From: Comamonadaceae bacterium
Lineage (GTDB): Bacteria > Pseudomonadota > Gammaproteobacteria > Burkholderiales > Burkholderiaceae_C
Direction: 5' to 3'
NCBI GenBank assembly: GCA_947442105.1
Contig: CANEVH010000012.1
Span: 1-64,000 of the forward strand
DNA: 64,000 nt
In this document: positions 51,817 through 61,348 of the stretch, in pieces
Layout of the letters: each line of letters begins with the position of its first letter
Position numbering within the stretch: the stretch's first letter is position 1
The notes under the pieces: generated by a model
What the model was told of the DNA's origin: nothing
Database searches by the model: none
The model's input: the letters and a program-made list of their open reading frames with translations, nothing else
Program-made: the position numbers and the translations under genes

Positions 51817-54282
51817 ATGCCATTCCAACAATTGCCCGACACCTTCTCCGATGCCCACGCGGGCACTTCCCCCGCCGACGGCCTGTTTCCCGCCGCCCCC
51901 GATTCACCCGTGCTCAGCGCCCTCAACCCCGAGCAGCGCGCCGCCGTCACCCTGCCACCCGAACACGCGCTGATACTCGCCGGTGCCGGATCCGGCAAAA
52001 CCCGGGTGCTCACCACCCGCATCGCCTGGCTGCTGCAAAACGGCTACGTGTCGCAGGGCGGCATATTGGCGGTCACCTTTACCAACAAGGCGGCCAAAGA
52101 AATGGTCGTCCGCCTGTCCGCCATGCTGCCCGTTAATGCGCGGGGCATGTGGATTGGCACCTTTCACGGCCTGTGCAACCGCTTTTTGCGCGCCCATTTC
52201 AAAACCGCGAATTTGCCCCAGGCCTTCCAGATTTTGGACACGCAAGACCAGCTCAGCGCCGTCAAGCGCCTGTGCAAGCAAATTGGCGCGGACGAGGAGC
52301 GCTTTCCGCCCAAGCAACTGGTCTGGTTTATTGCCAGTTGCAAGGAAGACGGCCTGCGCCCCGCAGCGGTGGAAGTGCGCGACGCTGACACCCGGCGCAA
52401 GGTAGAGATTTACCAGTTGTATGAAGAGCAATGTCAGCGCGAAGGCGTGGTCGATTTTGGCGAGCTGATGCTGCGCAGCTACGAGGTGCTGCGTGACCAT
52501 GCCGACATCCGCACCCACTACCAGCGGCGCTTTCGCCACATCCTGATCGACGAGTTTCAAGACACCAACAAGCTGCAATACGCCTGGATCAAGATGCTGG
52601 CCGGGGTGGGCGGGCAGGGCGGTGCGGACGCGCAAGGCCAGGGCGGCGCGGTGCTGGCCGTGGGCGACGATGACCAAAGCATTTACGCCTTTCGCGGCGC
52701 GCGTGTGGGCAATATGGCCGACTTTGTGCGCGAATTTGACGTTCAGCACCAAATCAAGCTGGAGCAAAACTACCGCAGCCACAGCAATATTCTGGACTCG
52801 GCCAACGCGCTGATCAGCCACAACAGCCGACGCCTGGGTAAAAACCTGCGCACTGGCCAGGGGCCGGGCGAGCCGGTGCGCGTGTATGAGGCGCCCAGCG
52901 ACTTTGAAGAAGCGCAGTGGATGGTGGACGAAATGCGCCACCTGCTCAAAACCCCGTCCGAGCATCCAGGCGGCGACTGCTACCAACGCAGCGAGATTGC
53001 CGTCTTGTACCGATCCAACGCGCAAAGCCGGGTGATAGAGACTGCGCTGTTCAATGCCGGGCTGCCCTACCGGGTGTATGGCGGCCTGCGCTTTTTTGAG
53101 CGCGCCGAGATCAAACACGCGCTGGCCTATTTGCGCCTGCTGGCCAACCCCAACGACGACACCAGCTTTATGCGGGTGGTGAACTTTCCGGCGCGCGGCA
53201 TTGGCGCGCGCAGCATCGAGCAATTGCAAGACATGGCCAAGGCCTCGGGCTGCTCTTTTCATGACGCGGTGAGCGCCGTGCCGGGCAAGGCGGGCACGCT
53301 TTTGGGCGCGTTTGTGGCCAAGATCGACGTGCTGCGCGAGCAAACTGCAACGTTGAGCCTGCGCGAAACCGTGGCCACCATGCTGGAGAACAGCGGCCTG
53401 CTGGCCCACTACCGCCTGGAGCGCGAGGGCGAAGACCGCATAGAAAACTTGGAAGAGCTGGTCAACGCCGCCGAGAGCTTTGTGCGCCTGGAAGGCTTTG
53501 GCCGCGCTGCACCAAGCGAGCAGGGCGCGCAGGGCGCCGAAAGCGCCTTAAGCCAAAGCCCCGCCAGCCAGGGCCTGGGCCCCGACGCCCCACCGCTGGA
53601 GCCCGAATTTGGCGACACCGGCGAAACCCTGTCGCCCCTGGTGGCGTTTTTGACCCATGCCGCGCTGGAGGCGGGCGACAACATGGCCCAGGCCGGGCAA
53701 GACGCCATCCAGCTCATGACGGTGCATTCGGCCAAGGGCCTGGAATTTGACTGCGTGTTCATCACCGGCATGGAAGAGGGCCTGTTCCCCCACGAAAACT
53801 CGCTGAGCGACCGCGACGGCCTAGAAGAAGAACGCAGGCTGATGTACGTGGCCATCACTCGCGCGCGCCAGCGCCTGTACCTGAGCCACTCGCAAACCCG
53901 CATGCTGCACGGCCAAACCCGCTACAACCTAAAAAGCCGGTTTTTTGACGAACTGCCCGAAGACTGCCTGAAGTTTTTGACGCCCAAACGCCAGCCCCTG
54001 CGCGGCAGCTGGGGCCAGGGCGGGGGGGCGCCATCGGGCGGATATGCAGACGCCAGCCTGGGCTCGGCGTCGTATGGCGCCAGCGCCGCAGCCCCCGTGG
54101 CCCGCAAAGAACCCTCTGCCCACGGCCTGCGCGTGGGCATGCAGGTGTTTCACAACAAGTTTGGCGAAGGTGTGGTGCTCACGCTCGAAGGCACGGGCGA
54201 CGACGCCCGCGCCCAAATCAACTTCCCGCGCCACGGCACCAAGTGGCTGGCGCTGAGCGTGGCCAAGCTGACGCTGGTGTAG
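51817..54282 (+). CDS. uvrD: UvrD/PcrA-type DNA helicase
   Basis: 821-aa superfamily 1A 3'-5' helicase for nucleotide excision and mismatch repair. Motif I is GAGSGKTRVL (about residue 55), motif II DEFQDTNKLQYAW, then VGDDDQSIYAFRGA, LEQNYRS and MTVHSAKGLEFD, and VAITRARQRLYL. A glycine- and alanine-rich insert (about 265-280) precedes motif III. The C-terminus has the Tudor-like FGEGVVLTLEG segment that contacts RNA polymerase in PcrA/UvrD. ATG 51817 (MPFQQLPDTF) is chosen over a TTG/ATG frame 16 codons upstream. Confidence 0.94.
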   Translation: MPFQQLPDTFSDAHAGTSPADGLFPAAPDSPVLSALNPEQRAAVTLPPEHALILAGAGSGKTRVLTTRIAWLLQNGYVSQGGILAVTFTNKAAKEMVVRLSAMLPVNARGMWIGTFHGLCNRFLRAHFKTANLPQAFQILDTQDQLSAVKRLCKQIGADEERFPPKQLVWFIASCKEDGLRPAAVEVRDADTRRKVEIYQLYEEQCQREGVVDFGELMLRSYEVLRDHADIRTHYQRRFRHILIDEFQDTNKLQYAWIKMLAGVGGQGGADAQGQGGAVLAVGDDDQSIYAFRGARVGNMADFVREFDVQHQIKLEQNYRSHSNILDSANALISHNSRRLGKNLRTGQGPGEPVRVYEAPSDFEEAQWMVDEMRHLLKTPSEHPGGDCYQRSEIAVLYRSNAQSRVIETALFNAGLPYRVYGGLRFFERAEIKHALAYLRLLANPNDDTSFMRVVNFPARGIGARSIEQLQDMAKASGCSFHDAVSAVPGKAGTLLGAFVAKIDVLREQTATLSLRETVATMLENSGLLAHYRLEREGEDRIENLEELVNAAESFVRLEGFGRAAPSEQGAQGAESALSQSPASQGLGPDAPPLEPEFGDTGETLSPLVAFLTHAALEAGDNMAQAGQDAIQLMTVHSAKGLEFDCVFITGMEEGLFPHENSLSDRDGLEEERRLMYVAITRARQRLYLSHSQTRMLHGQTRYNLKSRFFDELPEDCLKFLTPKRQPLRGSWGQGGGAPSGGYADASLGSASYGASAAAPVARKEPSAHGLRVGMQVFHNKFGEGVVLTLEGTGDDARAQINFPRHGTKWLALSVAKLTLV

Positions 54283-54616
54283 TGGTAGCACTGCCATCCA
54301 CGAAGCGTGCGGTGGTGCCATGGGGGCTAAAGATAAAGCCGTATCCATTGCCCGCAGTGCCACAACTCACCTGCCACCGCAGGAAAACAAGGACATTGAT
54401 TGACGCGCGCCGGGTGGGCCGTGAAGCCCCTTTTTTGGTAAGCCTCATGAGCGCACTAATCTTCTTCATACCTCAGATCCCCAATCTGTTGGGCGCGTCA
54501 TCCCACATGCCTTGGAATCATCGGCTGAAATTTTTCAGATCCACGTACGCTTTTTATGTGAATTAGGAACAAAAAGAAAAAGAACGCAAGGCGCTACCAG
54601 GCAAGGTCACGCAACC
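54283..54616. other. Convergent intergenic region
   Basis: 334 bp between uvrD and the BPSS1780-family gene. A minus-strand frame at about 54285-54470 reads GYGFIFSPHGTTARFVDGSA, which I cannot assign, and it ends inside uvrD. No terminator with a clear T tract was found. Confidence 0.35.
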
Positions 54617-55396
54617 TCAGGCCAGCACGTCGGTCGTCGCGTCAAAACTATCGACGAAGGTGAAATAAATCGAGGTAAAAAACATCGAGGCCATCACCAA
54701 GGCGCATGGAAACAGCGCCGCTGCCACCACCTCTTCGCTGCCAGAAAAGCTGGCGATGAGCGCTATCACTGTGCCCACCACAATAAAAAATCCCATCCAC
54801 ACCACCCCATAGATCAAGAACGCCCCAAAGTTGCGCCCGCAGGCCACCAGGCTGAAAAACAGGCTCTTGAGGGGGGACATGCCGTGCCAGTGCACCAGCG
54901 CGGGCGCGTGCCAAAACAGCAGGGACAAGGGCAGGTACAGCAGCAGCGCCAGCAGGGCGGCGCCTTCAAAACTACTGTCTTTCAACACCTCCTCCCCCAC
55001 GCCACCCCCTAGCAAATAGAGTTTGGCGAACGTGCCGCCGTCTACCAAGGCCGAGCAAGCCAGCACCAGCAAAAACCCGGCGGCATACAGTGCGCCCAGC
55101 ACCAGCATGGACTGCAGCTCTTGCCGCCCAGCGCGAAAGCCGCTGAGCAAGACCGTAGGCATGGGGAACTTGCCTTTGGTTGCCTCTTGCGTAGCCGCCA
55201 TCAGCCCCAGCGTTACGCCGGGCAGCAGGGCCAGCGCCAGCGCGCTGCCCAGCACCGGCACCACGCTCAAAATGGACATGAGCGCCATGAACACGAAGAA
55301 CAAACCCGAGAGCGCCAGCGGCTGGCTAAAAAAGGTCTTCACGCCCAGCTTGACCCACACAACGCCCTGGCGGGGAGGAAGAATATTGAGTTTCAT
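54617..55396 (-). CDS. BPSS1780-family membrane protein
   Basis: 259-aa integral membrane protein with about six hydrophobic segments (for example residues 26-45, 47-66, 96-116, 140-160, 190-215 and 225-250). It opens LNILPPRQGVVWVKLGVKTF, typical of the BPSS1780 family common in Burkholderiales. Function unknown. It starts 4 bp after the thrB stop on the same strand, so it is cotranscribed with thrB. Confidence 0.85.
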   Translation of the reverse strand: MKLNILPPRQGVVWVKLGVKTFFSQPLALSGLFFVFMALMSILSVVPVLGSALALALLPGVTLGLMAATQEATKGKFPMPTVLLSGFRAGRQELQSMLVLGALYAAGFLLVLACSALVDGGTFAKLYLLGGGVGEEVLKDSSFEGAALLALLLYLPLSLLFWHAPALVHWHGMSPLKSLFFSLVACGRNFGAFLIYGVVWMGFFIVVGTVIALIASFSGSEEVVAAALFPCALVMASMFFTSIYFTFVDSFDATTDVLA

Positions 55397-55400
55397 GGCT

Positions 55401-56405
55401 TCAGTTCACAGTCGCAAAATCGGCTTGCACCATGGCGCTCGCGCAATGGGGCGCAATGCACTGGCGCAGCAGGCGCTCAAAACGCGTGGGGTCGTGGGGT
55501 TTGAGCATGCTGGCCTCGCGGGGCAAATACCAGTCCCACAAACGCGAGAGCCAAAAGCGCAGCGCAGCGGCGCGCAGCATGGCCGGCAATACCGTGCGTT
55601 CTGCGGCCTCCAGCGGGCGCACGCGCTCGTAAGCCGTCAAAAACGCCTGCGTGCGCTCGGGCACGGTGGCGCCGCTGTCCAGGTCTACGCACCAGTCGTT
55701 TAGCGTGACGGCGATGTCGAACACCCAGGCGTCGTTGCCCGCAAAGTAAAAGTCAAAAAAGCCGCTGAGCACCGGTGCGCCCTTGGCGTCCGTTTGCGGG
55801 GCAAACATCACGTTGTCCCTAAACAAATCGGCATGGATTGGGCCGCGCGGCAGCGCTGCGTAGGCGGGCAGGGTGGCGACGTGGTTTTGGTAGGCCAGTT
55901 CGGACTGCAGCAGCGTGGCTTGCGCGGCTTGCAGGTGGGGCAGTACCACGGGCACGGTCTCGTTCCACCAGGGCAGGGCGCGCAAATTGTCTTGTTGCAT
56001 GGCAAAGCTGCGCCCCACCAGGTGCATGCGCGCCAGCATCTCACCCACCTGGGCGCAGTGCGCGGAACTGGGGGCAAGCTCGCTGGCGCCGCTCAGCAGG
56101 CTGACGATGGATGCCGGTTTGCCGCACAAGGAGTGCACTAGCTCGCCCTTGGCGTCTGCGGCCGGGTTGGGCACCGCAATGTCGTGGGCAGCCAGGTGCG
56201 CCATCAGACGCAGGTAGTAGGGCAGTTGGGCAGCGGTGAGGCGCTCAAACAGGGTGAGCACGTAGCGCGCCTGGGCGGTGTCGGCAAAGTAATTGGTGTT
56301 TTCAATGCCGCCAGAGCAGCCTTCCAGGCGGGTGAGCGGCCCCAGACCCAGGCTATCGAACAAGGCGCTGGCCTGGGTGAATGAAACTTCCGTGTAGACC
56401 GCCAT
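55401..56405 (-). CDS. thrB: Homoserine kinase, APH/ThrB-II type
   Basis: 334 aa. It phosphorylates homoserine for threonine synthesis. It belongs to the aminoglycoside-phosphotransferase fold, not the GHMP fold of E. coli ThrB: MAVYTEVSFTQASALFDSLGLG start, GGIENTNYFAD, the catalytic loop GPIHADLFRDNVMF and the metal site GFFDFYFAGNDAWVFDIA. ATG 56405 is the family start; the frame is open far upstream but antisense to polA there. It connects to lysC in the same pathway. Confidence 0.95.
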   Translation of the reverse strand: MAVYTEVSFTQASALFDSLGLGPLTRLEGCSGGIENTNYFADTAQARYVLTLFERLTAAQLPYYLRLMAHLAAHDIAVPNPAADAKGELVHSLCGKPASIVSLLSGASELAPSSAHCAQVGEMLARMHLVGRSFAMQQDNLRALPWWNETVPVVLPHLQAAQATLLQSELAYQNHVATLPAYAALPRGPIHADLFRDNVMFAPQTDAKGAPVLSGFFDFYFAGNDAWVFDIAVTLNDWCVDLDSGATVPERTQAFLTAYERVRPLEAAERTVLPAMLRAAALRFWLSRLWDWYLPREASMLKPHDPTRFERLLRQCIAPHCASAMVQADFATVN

Positions 56406-56538
56406 GAATCCAACCCGTGTGATGAACGCTGAAACAACTGCAGCGCGCGGGCCGCCCAGAGCCAAAAATGGCGAGTAGCAATTGTAGGGTGCCTCCCGCA
56501 CCCTCAGGCGCCCTAGGGCGCCCGCAGGCGAAGGCAAA

Positions 56539-56550
56539 ATGGCCGCATGA
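56539..56550 (+). promoter_or_regulatory. Three-codon mini-ORF overlapping the polA start
   Basis: ATG GCC GCA TGA, with its TGA overlapping the polA ATG (56547) as ATGA. GAAGG lies four bases before the mini-ORF ATG but 12 bases before the polA ATG, so ribosomes may load at the mini-ORF first. Seen in sequence; regulatory effect is inference. Confidence 0.35.
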
Positions 56551-59393
56551 ACCACGCCGCCAACACCCTTTTGCTGATCGACGGATCGAGCTATTTGTAC
56601 CGCGCCTTCCACGCCATGCCCGACTTGCGCGCCACCCCCGGAGACCCGACCAGCAGCCCCACGGGTGCGCTGCGCGGCATGGTCAACATGATGCAGGCGC
56701 TGCAAAAAGAGGTGCCTGCCGCCTATGTGGCCTGCGTGTTTGACGCCAAAGGCCCGACCTTTCGCGACGCGATTTATCCCCAATACAAAGCCCAACGCGC
56801 GCCCATGCCCGACGATTTGCGCTTGCAAATTGCGCCCATTCACGAGGTGGTGCACCTTTTGGGCATGCGGGTGCTCGACGTGCCCGGCGTAGAGGCGGAC
56901 GACGTGATCGGCACCCTGGCGGTGCTGGCCGCTGGGCGGGGCATGGACGTGGTGGTCAGCAGCGGCGACAAAGACCTGGCGCAACTGGTCAACGAGCGCG
57001 TCACCATCATCGACACCATGAACGGCAAGCGGCGCGACCTGGCCGGCGTGCAAGAAGAGTTTGGCGTGCCCGCGCACCTGATGCTGGACTACCAAACCCT
57101 GGTGGGCGACACGGTGGACAACGTGCCCGGCGTGTCCAAAGTCGGCCCCAAAACCGCCGTGAAGTGGCTGCAGGAATATGGCAGCTTGGAGGCCGTGGTG
57201 GCCAACGCCGGCCACATCAAAGGCGTGGTGGGCGAGAACCTGCGCAAAGCGCTGGACTGGCTGCCCACCGGGCGGCAGTTGCTCACTATCAAGACCGACT
57301 GCGATCTGCGCGGCTGGCTGCCCGGCCTGCCGACGTTCGACGATCTGGTAACGCGACCGCAAGAGACCGCAGCCCTGCACGATTTTTACGAGCGTGTCGG
57401 TTTTAAAGGCCTGGCGCGCTCGGCAGCCGCCGAGATGGCTAAGCAGGCGCCGCGCGCCAGCGCCACGGGCGAAGCAGACTTGTTTTCGGACCGCCCGGCG
57501 CCCCAAGGCGACTTGGCGGCAACTCCGAATGAAGGCAGCCCAGACGCGCCCGGCCAAACCGCGCTGTTTGGTGACCAAGCCCCGCAGCGCCCCACGCACT
57601 ATGAAACAGTGCTCACCCTGGACGCGCTAGTGCGCTGGCTCGCGCTAGTGCAAGCCGCCGACTTGGTGGCAGTGGACACCGAAACCACGTCTTTGGACGA
57701 AATGCGCGCCGAGATTGTGGGCATCAGCCTGTGCGTAGTGGCGGGCGAGGCGGCTTACATCCCGCTGGCGCACCGCTATCCCGGCGCGCCCGAGCAGTTG
57801 CCGCGTGAAGATGTGCTGGCGCTGCTCAAACCCTGGCTGGAAAGCGCACTGCACCCCAAGCTGGGCCAGCACGTCAAATACGACCGCCATGTGTTTGCCA
57901 ACCACGGCATTGAGGTGCAGGGCTATGTGCACGACACCATGCTGCAAAGCTATGTGCTTGAAGTGCACAAACCCCACGGCCTGGCCAGCTTGGCGGAGCG
58001 CCACCTGGGGCGCAGCGGCCTGAGTTTTGAAGACCTGTGCGGCAAGGGCGCTAGCCAAATTTGCTTTGACCAGGTGGACATTGAGCGCGCGTCGCAATAC
58101 GCCTGCGAAGACGCCGACATGACGCTTGATGTCCACCAGCTGCTGTGGCCGCAGGTCGCCGCCCACGAGGGCCTTCGCTTTATCTACGAACTTGAAATCG
58201 CCAGCAGCGAGGCCTTGTACCGCATAGAGCGCAACGGCGTGCTGATCGACGCGCCCACGCTGGCCGCCCAAAGCCTGACCCTGGGCGCGCGCATGCTGGA
58301 GTTAGAAACCGAGGCCCACGCCTTGGCCGGTCAGCCTTTTAACTTGAGCAGCCCCAAGCAGATTGGCGAGATTTTCTTCACCAAGCTGGGCTTGCCCGTG
58401 GTCAAAAAAACCGCCACCGGCGCGCCCAGTACCGACGAGGAGTTGCTGGAAAAGCTGGCCGAAGATTTTCCGCTGCCCGCCAAAATTTTGGAGCACCGGG
58501 GCCTGGCCAAACTCAAAGGCACGTACACCGACAAACTGGCCCAACTCGCCCACCCGCGCACCGGGCGCGTGCACACCCACTACGCGCAGGCGGTGGCGGT
58601 GACCGGGCGCTTGTCCAGCAACGACCCGAATTTGCAGAACATTCCCATCCGCACGCCCGAGGGGCGGCGCGTGCGCGAGGCCTTTGTGGCGCCCGCAGGC
58701 AGCGTGATCGCCAGCGCCGACTACAGCCAGATTGAGCTGCGCATCATGGCCCACATCAGCGATGATGAGGCGCTCTTAAACGCCTTTCACCACGGGCTGG
58801 ACGTGCACCGGGCCACGGCGGCCGAAGTGTTTGGCCTGGCCGTGGACCAGGTGAGCAGCGAGCAGCGGCGCTACGCCAAGGTGATCAACTTCGGCCTGAT
58901 TTACGGCATGAGCGCCTACGGCCTGGCGCGCAACCTGGGCATCGACAACACGGCAGCTAAGAACTATATCGAGCGCTACTTTGCCCGCTTTGCCGGGGTC
59001 AAGCGTTATATGGACGACACCCGCGCCCAGGCCAAGGCGCGCGGCTATGTGGAAACGGTGTTTGGTAGGCGCTTGTATTTGCCCGAGATCAACTCGCCCA
59101 ACGGCCAGCGCCGCGCAGGCGCCGAACGCGCCGCCATCAATGCGCCCATGCAGGGCACGGCGGCGGATTTGATCAAGCTCAGCATGGTCAAGGTGCAGCA
59201 GGTGCTCGACGCCGAACACCACGCCAGCAAGATGATCATGCAGGTGCACGACGAACTGGTGTTTGAGGTGCCGCTGGCCGAAGTAGATTGGCTAAAAATG
59301 GAGATTCCGCGCCTGATGGCCGAGGTAGCTGCCCTGAAGGTGCCGCTGCTGGCCGAGATAGGTGTAGGCCCCAATTGGGACCAGGCGCATTAG
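56547..59393 (+). CDS. polA: DNA polymerase I
   Basis: 948 aa with all three activities. The 5' nuclease (1-290) starts LLIDGSSYLYRAFHAMP and contains DVPGVEADDVIGT. The 3'-5' exonuclease (about 350-540) keeps Asp and Glu in AVDTETTSLDEM, so proofreading is expected. The polymerase domain (about 560-948) has SADYSQIELRIMAH (about 721), the O-helix RRYAKVINFGLIYGM and MQVHDELVFEV (about 897). Roles: Okazaki fragment processing and gap repair. The start is divergent from thrB, about 140 bp apart. Confidence 0.97.
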   Translation: MNHAANTLLLIDGSSYLYRAFHAMPDLRATPGDPTSSPTGALRGMVNMMQALQKEVPAAYVACVFDAKGPTFRDAIYPQYKAQRAPMPDDLRLQIAPIHEVVHLLGMRVLDVPGVEADDVIGTLAVLAAGRGMDVVVSSGDKDLAQLVNERVTIIDTMNGKRRDLAGVQEEFGVPAHLMLDYQTLVGDTVDNVPGVSKVGPKTAVKWLQEYGSLEAVVANAGHIKGVVGENLRKALDWLPTGRQLLTIKTDCDLRGWLPGLPTFDDLVTRPQETAALHDFYERVGFKGLARSAAAEMAKQAPRASATGEADLFSDRPAPQGDLAATPNEGSPDAPGQTALFGDQAPQRPTHYETVLTLDALVRWLALVQAADLVAVDTETTSLDEMRAEIVGISLCVVAGEAAYIPLAHRYPGAPEQLPREDVLALLKPWLESALHPKLGQHVKYDRHVFANHGIEVQGYVHDTMLQSYVLEVHKPHGLASLAERHLGRSGLSFEDLCGKGASQICFDQVDIERASQYACEDADMTLDVHQLLWPQVAAHEGLRFIYELEIASSEALYRIERNGVLIDAPTLAAQSLTLGARMLELETEAHALAGQPFNLSSPKQIGEIFFTKLGLPVVKKTATGAPSTDEELLEKLAEDFPLPAKILEHRGLAKLKGTYTDKLAQLAHPRTGRVHTHYAQAVAVTGRLSSNDPNLQNIPIRTPEGRRVREAFVAPAGSVIASADYSQIELRIMAHISDDEALLNAFHHGLDVHRATAAEVFGLAVDQVSSEQRRYAKVINFGLIYGMSAYGLARNLGIDNTAAKNYIERYFARFAGVKRYMDDTRAQAKARGYVETVFGRRLYLPEINSPNGQRRAGAERAAINAPMQGTAADLIKLSMVKVQQVLDAEHHASKMIMQVHDELVFEVPLAEVDWLKMEIPRLMAEVAALKVPLLAEIGVGPNWDQAH

Positions 59394-59572
59394 CCAAAGG
59401 CCTGACGGGCATCAACCCGCACCAGCGCCGTGGCTTCGGGCCTCCGGCACAATCTGCGCCAAGGCCTGCGCGGTGCTAAATCGCCCCCAGCACCGCGCAA
59501 GACCTGCTGCCCTCGCCCATTCCCGTCACCGCAGCGTGCGGGGCCCATCGATTCCAACCGGGAGAAAGTTCA

Positions 59573-60466
59573 ATGAACGACAACACTTTGCAAGACGCCC
59601 AAGCCCTTCTAGACGCCCGCCTCAGCGATACCCCGCCCAGCCGCCGCACTGCTTTGAAAGTCGCTGCTGGTATCGGTTTTGCGGCATCGGTGCTACCGGT
59701 CGCGGCGCAGACCGTGGTCGCCACGTCCAGCGACGGCCTGTTGGCCGGGCGCATCACCATCGACGTTAACGGCTACGCCATGCCGGCCTACCGCAGCGCC
59801 CCGGTGGGCGCCAAAAATGCGCCTGTGGTGCTGGTGGTGCCCGAGATATTTGGCGTGCACGAGCACCTTGCAGACGTGACCCGCCGCCTGGCGCAGCTAG
59901 GCTATTTGGCCATTGCCCCCGACCTGATGGCGCGCCAGGGCGACGCCGCAAGTTTTACTGACATAGGCCAGCTCATGGCCCAGGTGGTGTCCAAGGTGCC
60001 TGATGCGCAGGTGATGGCCGATCTGGACGCCACCGTGGCCTGGGCTGCGCGCAACGGCGGCGACACCGCTCGCTTGGCGATTACTGGTTTTTGCTGGGGC
60101 GGGCGCATCACCTGGCTGTATGCCGCGCACCAGCCCCAAGTGAAAGCCGCAGTGGCCTGGTATGGCCGCCTGGTGGGCCAGAGCACGGCGCTCACGCCGG
60201 TGCACCCGGTGGACCTGGCGGGCAAGCTGAACGCGCCCGTACTGGGCCTGTACGGCGGCGCCGACACCGGCATCCCGCTTGACACGGTGGAAGCTATGAA
60301 AACAGCGCTGGCCGTGGGTTCGGCAGCGGCCAAGGCCTCGCAGTTCGTGGTCTACCCCGACACGCCGCACGCCTTCCATGCCGACTACCGGCCCAGCTAC
60401 CGCAAAGAAGCGGCCCAAGACGGCTGGAAGCGCCTGACCCAGTGGTTCAAAGCCAACGGCGTGTGA
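59573..60466 (+). CDS. Dienelactone hydrolase family protein, Tat-like signal
   Basis: 297-aa alpha/beta hydrolase of the carboxymethylenebutenolidase type. The nucleophile is Cys in TGFCWGGRI, with Asp in GLYGGADTGIP and His in DTPHAFHAD. The N-terminus has SRRTALKVAAGIGFAASVLP ending VAAQT, which resembles a twin-arginine signal, so the enzyme is probably periplasmic, unlike classic cytoplasmic ClcD. GAGAAAG precedes the ATG. No chlorocatechol or aromatic-degradation genes are nearby, so the substrate is not clear. Confidence 0.88.
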   Translation: MNDNTLQDAQALLDARLSDTPPSRRTALKVAAGIGFAASVLPVAAQTVVATSSDGLLAGRITIDVNGYAMPAYRSAPVGAKNAPVVLVVPEIFGVHEHLADVTRRLAQLGYLAIAPDLMARQGDAASFTDIGQLMAQVVSKVPDAQVMADLDATVAWAARNGGDTARLAITGFCWGGRITWLYAAHQPQVKAAVAWYGRLVGQSTALTPVHPVDLAGKLNAPVLGLYGGADTGIPLDTVEAMKTALAVGSAAAKASQFVVYPDTPHAFHADYRPSYRKEAAQDGWKRLTQWFKANGV

Positions 60467-60512
60467 ACACCCAGCTCGGTACGCATGTGACTCATCCAAG
60501 CCAAGGCGCCCA

Positions 60513-61316
60513 ATGATTTTGTTGGCTATTTTGCTAGGCACTTTGTTTGCGGGCGTGGGCAGCGTCTGGGTGGCTGCGGCGCTCAGCTTTGGCGTGCTGG
60601 CGCGCTACACCCAGCACATGCTCAGCCTGGCGGCCGGCGCCTTGCTGGCCACCGCCTTTATGCACTTGTTGCCCGAAGCCTTTGAGAGCGATATCGGCGC
60701 TGACCACTTGTTCACGACGCTGCTGGTCGGCCTGGTGTTTTTCTTTTTGCTCGACAAGGCAGAGCTGTGGCATCACGGGCACGAGCACGGCGACCAAGCC
60801 CACACCCACGCTCCCCTTGAAAGCGAAGGCCATGGCCCTGCGCACTCTCATGGGCACGGCCCAAGATCGGGCGGCTGGGCGGTGCTGGCGGGCGACAGCG
60901 TGCATTGCTTTGGCGACGGCGTGCTGATTGCTTCGGCGTTTATGGCCGATGTGCGCCTGGGCGTGATCGCTTCGCTGGCGGTGCTAGCCCACGAAGTGCC
61001 GCACCACATGGGCGACCTCATGGTGCTGCGCTCTGGCACAACAGACCGCAAGGCGGCGCTGCTGAAGGTGTCTTTGGCGGGCGCTATTACCGCGTTGGGG
61101 GGCTTGCTCGGGTTTTGGCTGGTTGAACGGCTTACCGACTACTTGCCCTATTTTTTGGTGGTGGCGTCCAGCAGTTTTATGTATGTGGCGCTGGCGGACC
61201 TGATCCCGCAACTGCAAAAGCGCCTGGAGGCGCGCCAGACGGCGGCGCAAATTGCTTGGCTGCTGGTGGGTATTGGCTTGGTGACGCTGGTAAGCCAAAT
61301 GGCGCACTCGCACTGA
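60513..61316 (+). CDS. ZIP family divalent metal transporter
   Basis: 267-aa inner-membrane protein with about seven to eight hydrophobic segments. A histidine-rich loop (HHGHEHGDQAHTHAP and HGPAHSHGHGP, about residues 87-115) lies between membrane segments. The metal-path motifs are HCFGDGVLIASAF and HEVPHHMGDL, the ZIP family hallmark. Likely takes up zinc, iron or manganese; specificity cannot be read. It sits just before an efflux operon with no apparent functional link. Confidence 0.9.
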   Translation: MILLAILLGTLFAGVGSVWVAAALSFGVLARYTQHMLSLAAGALLATAFMHLLPEAFESDIGADHLFTTLLVGLVFFFLLDKAELWHHGHEHGDQAHTHAPLESEGHGPAHSHGHGPRSGGWAVLAGDSVHCFGDGVLIASAFMADVRLGVIASLAVLAHEVPHHMGDLMVLRSGTTDRKAALLKVSLAGAITALGGLLGFWLVERLTDYLPYFLVVASSSFMYVALADLIPQLQKRLEARQTAAQIAWLLVGIGLVTLVSQMAHSH

Positions 61317-61348
61317 CCCCTGTGGACGCAAAGCCTTATTCTTCGTTT

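Noticed and set aside
54218-54469. 83-codon minus-strand frame between uvrD and the BPSS1780 gene
   Set aside because: Overlaps the uvrD C-terminus antisense; no ribosome site or recognised domain, though its middle part looks vaguely protein-like.
55401-57599. thrB read as a 732-aa protein
   Set aside because: The extra N-terminal half is antisense to polA; the family start MAVYTEVSFTQ is at 56405.
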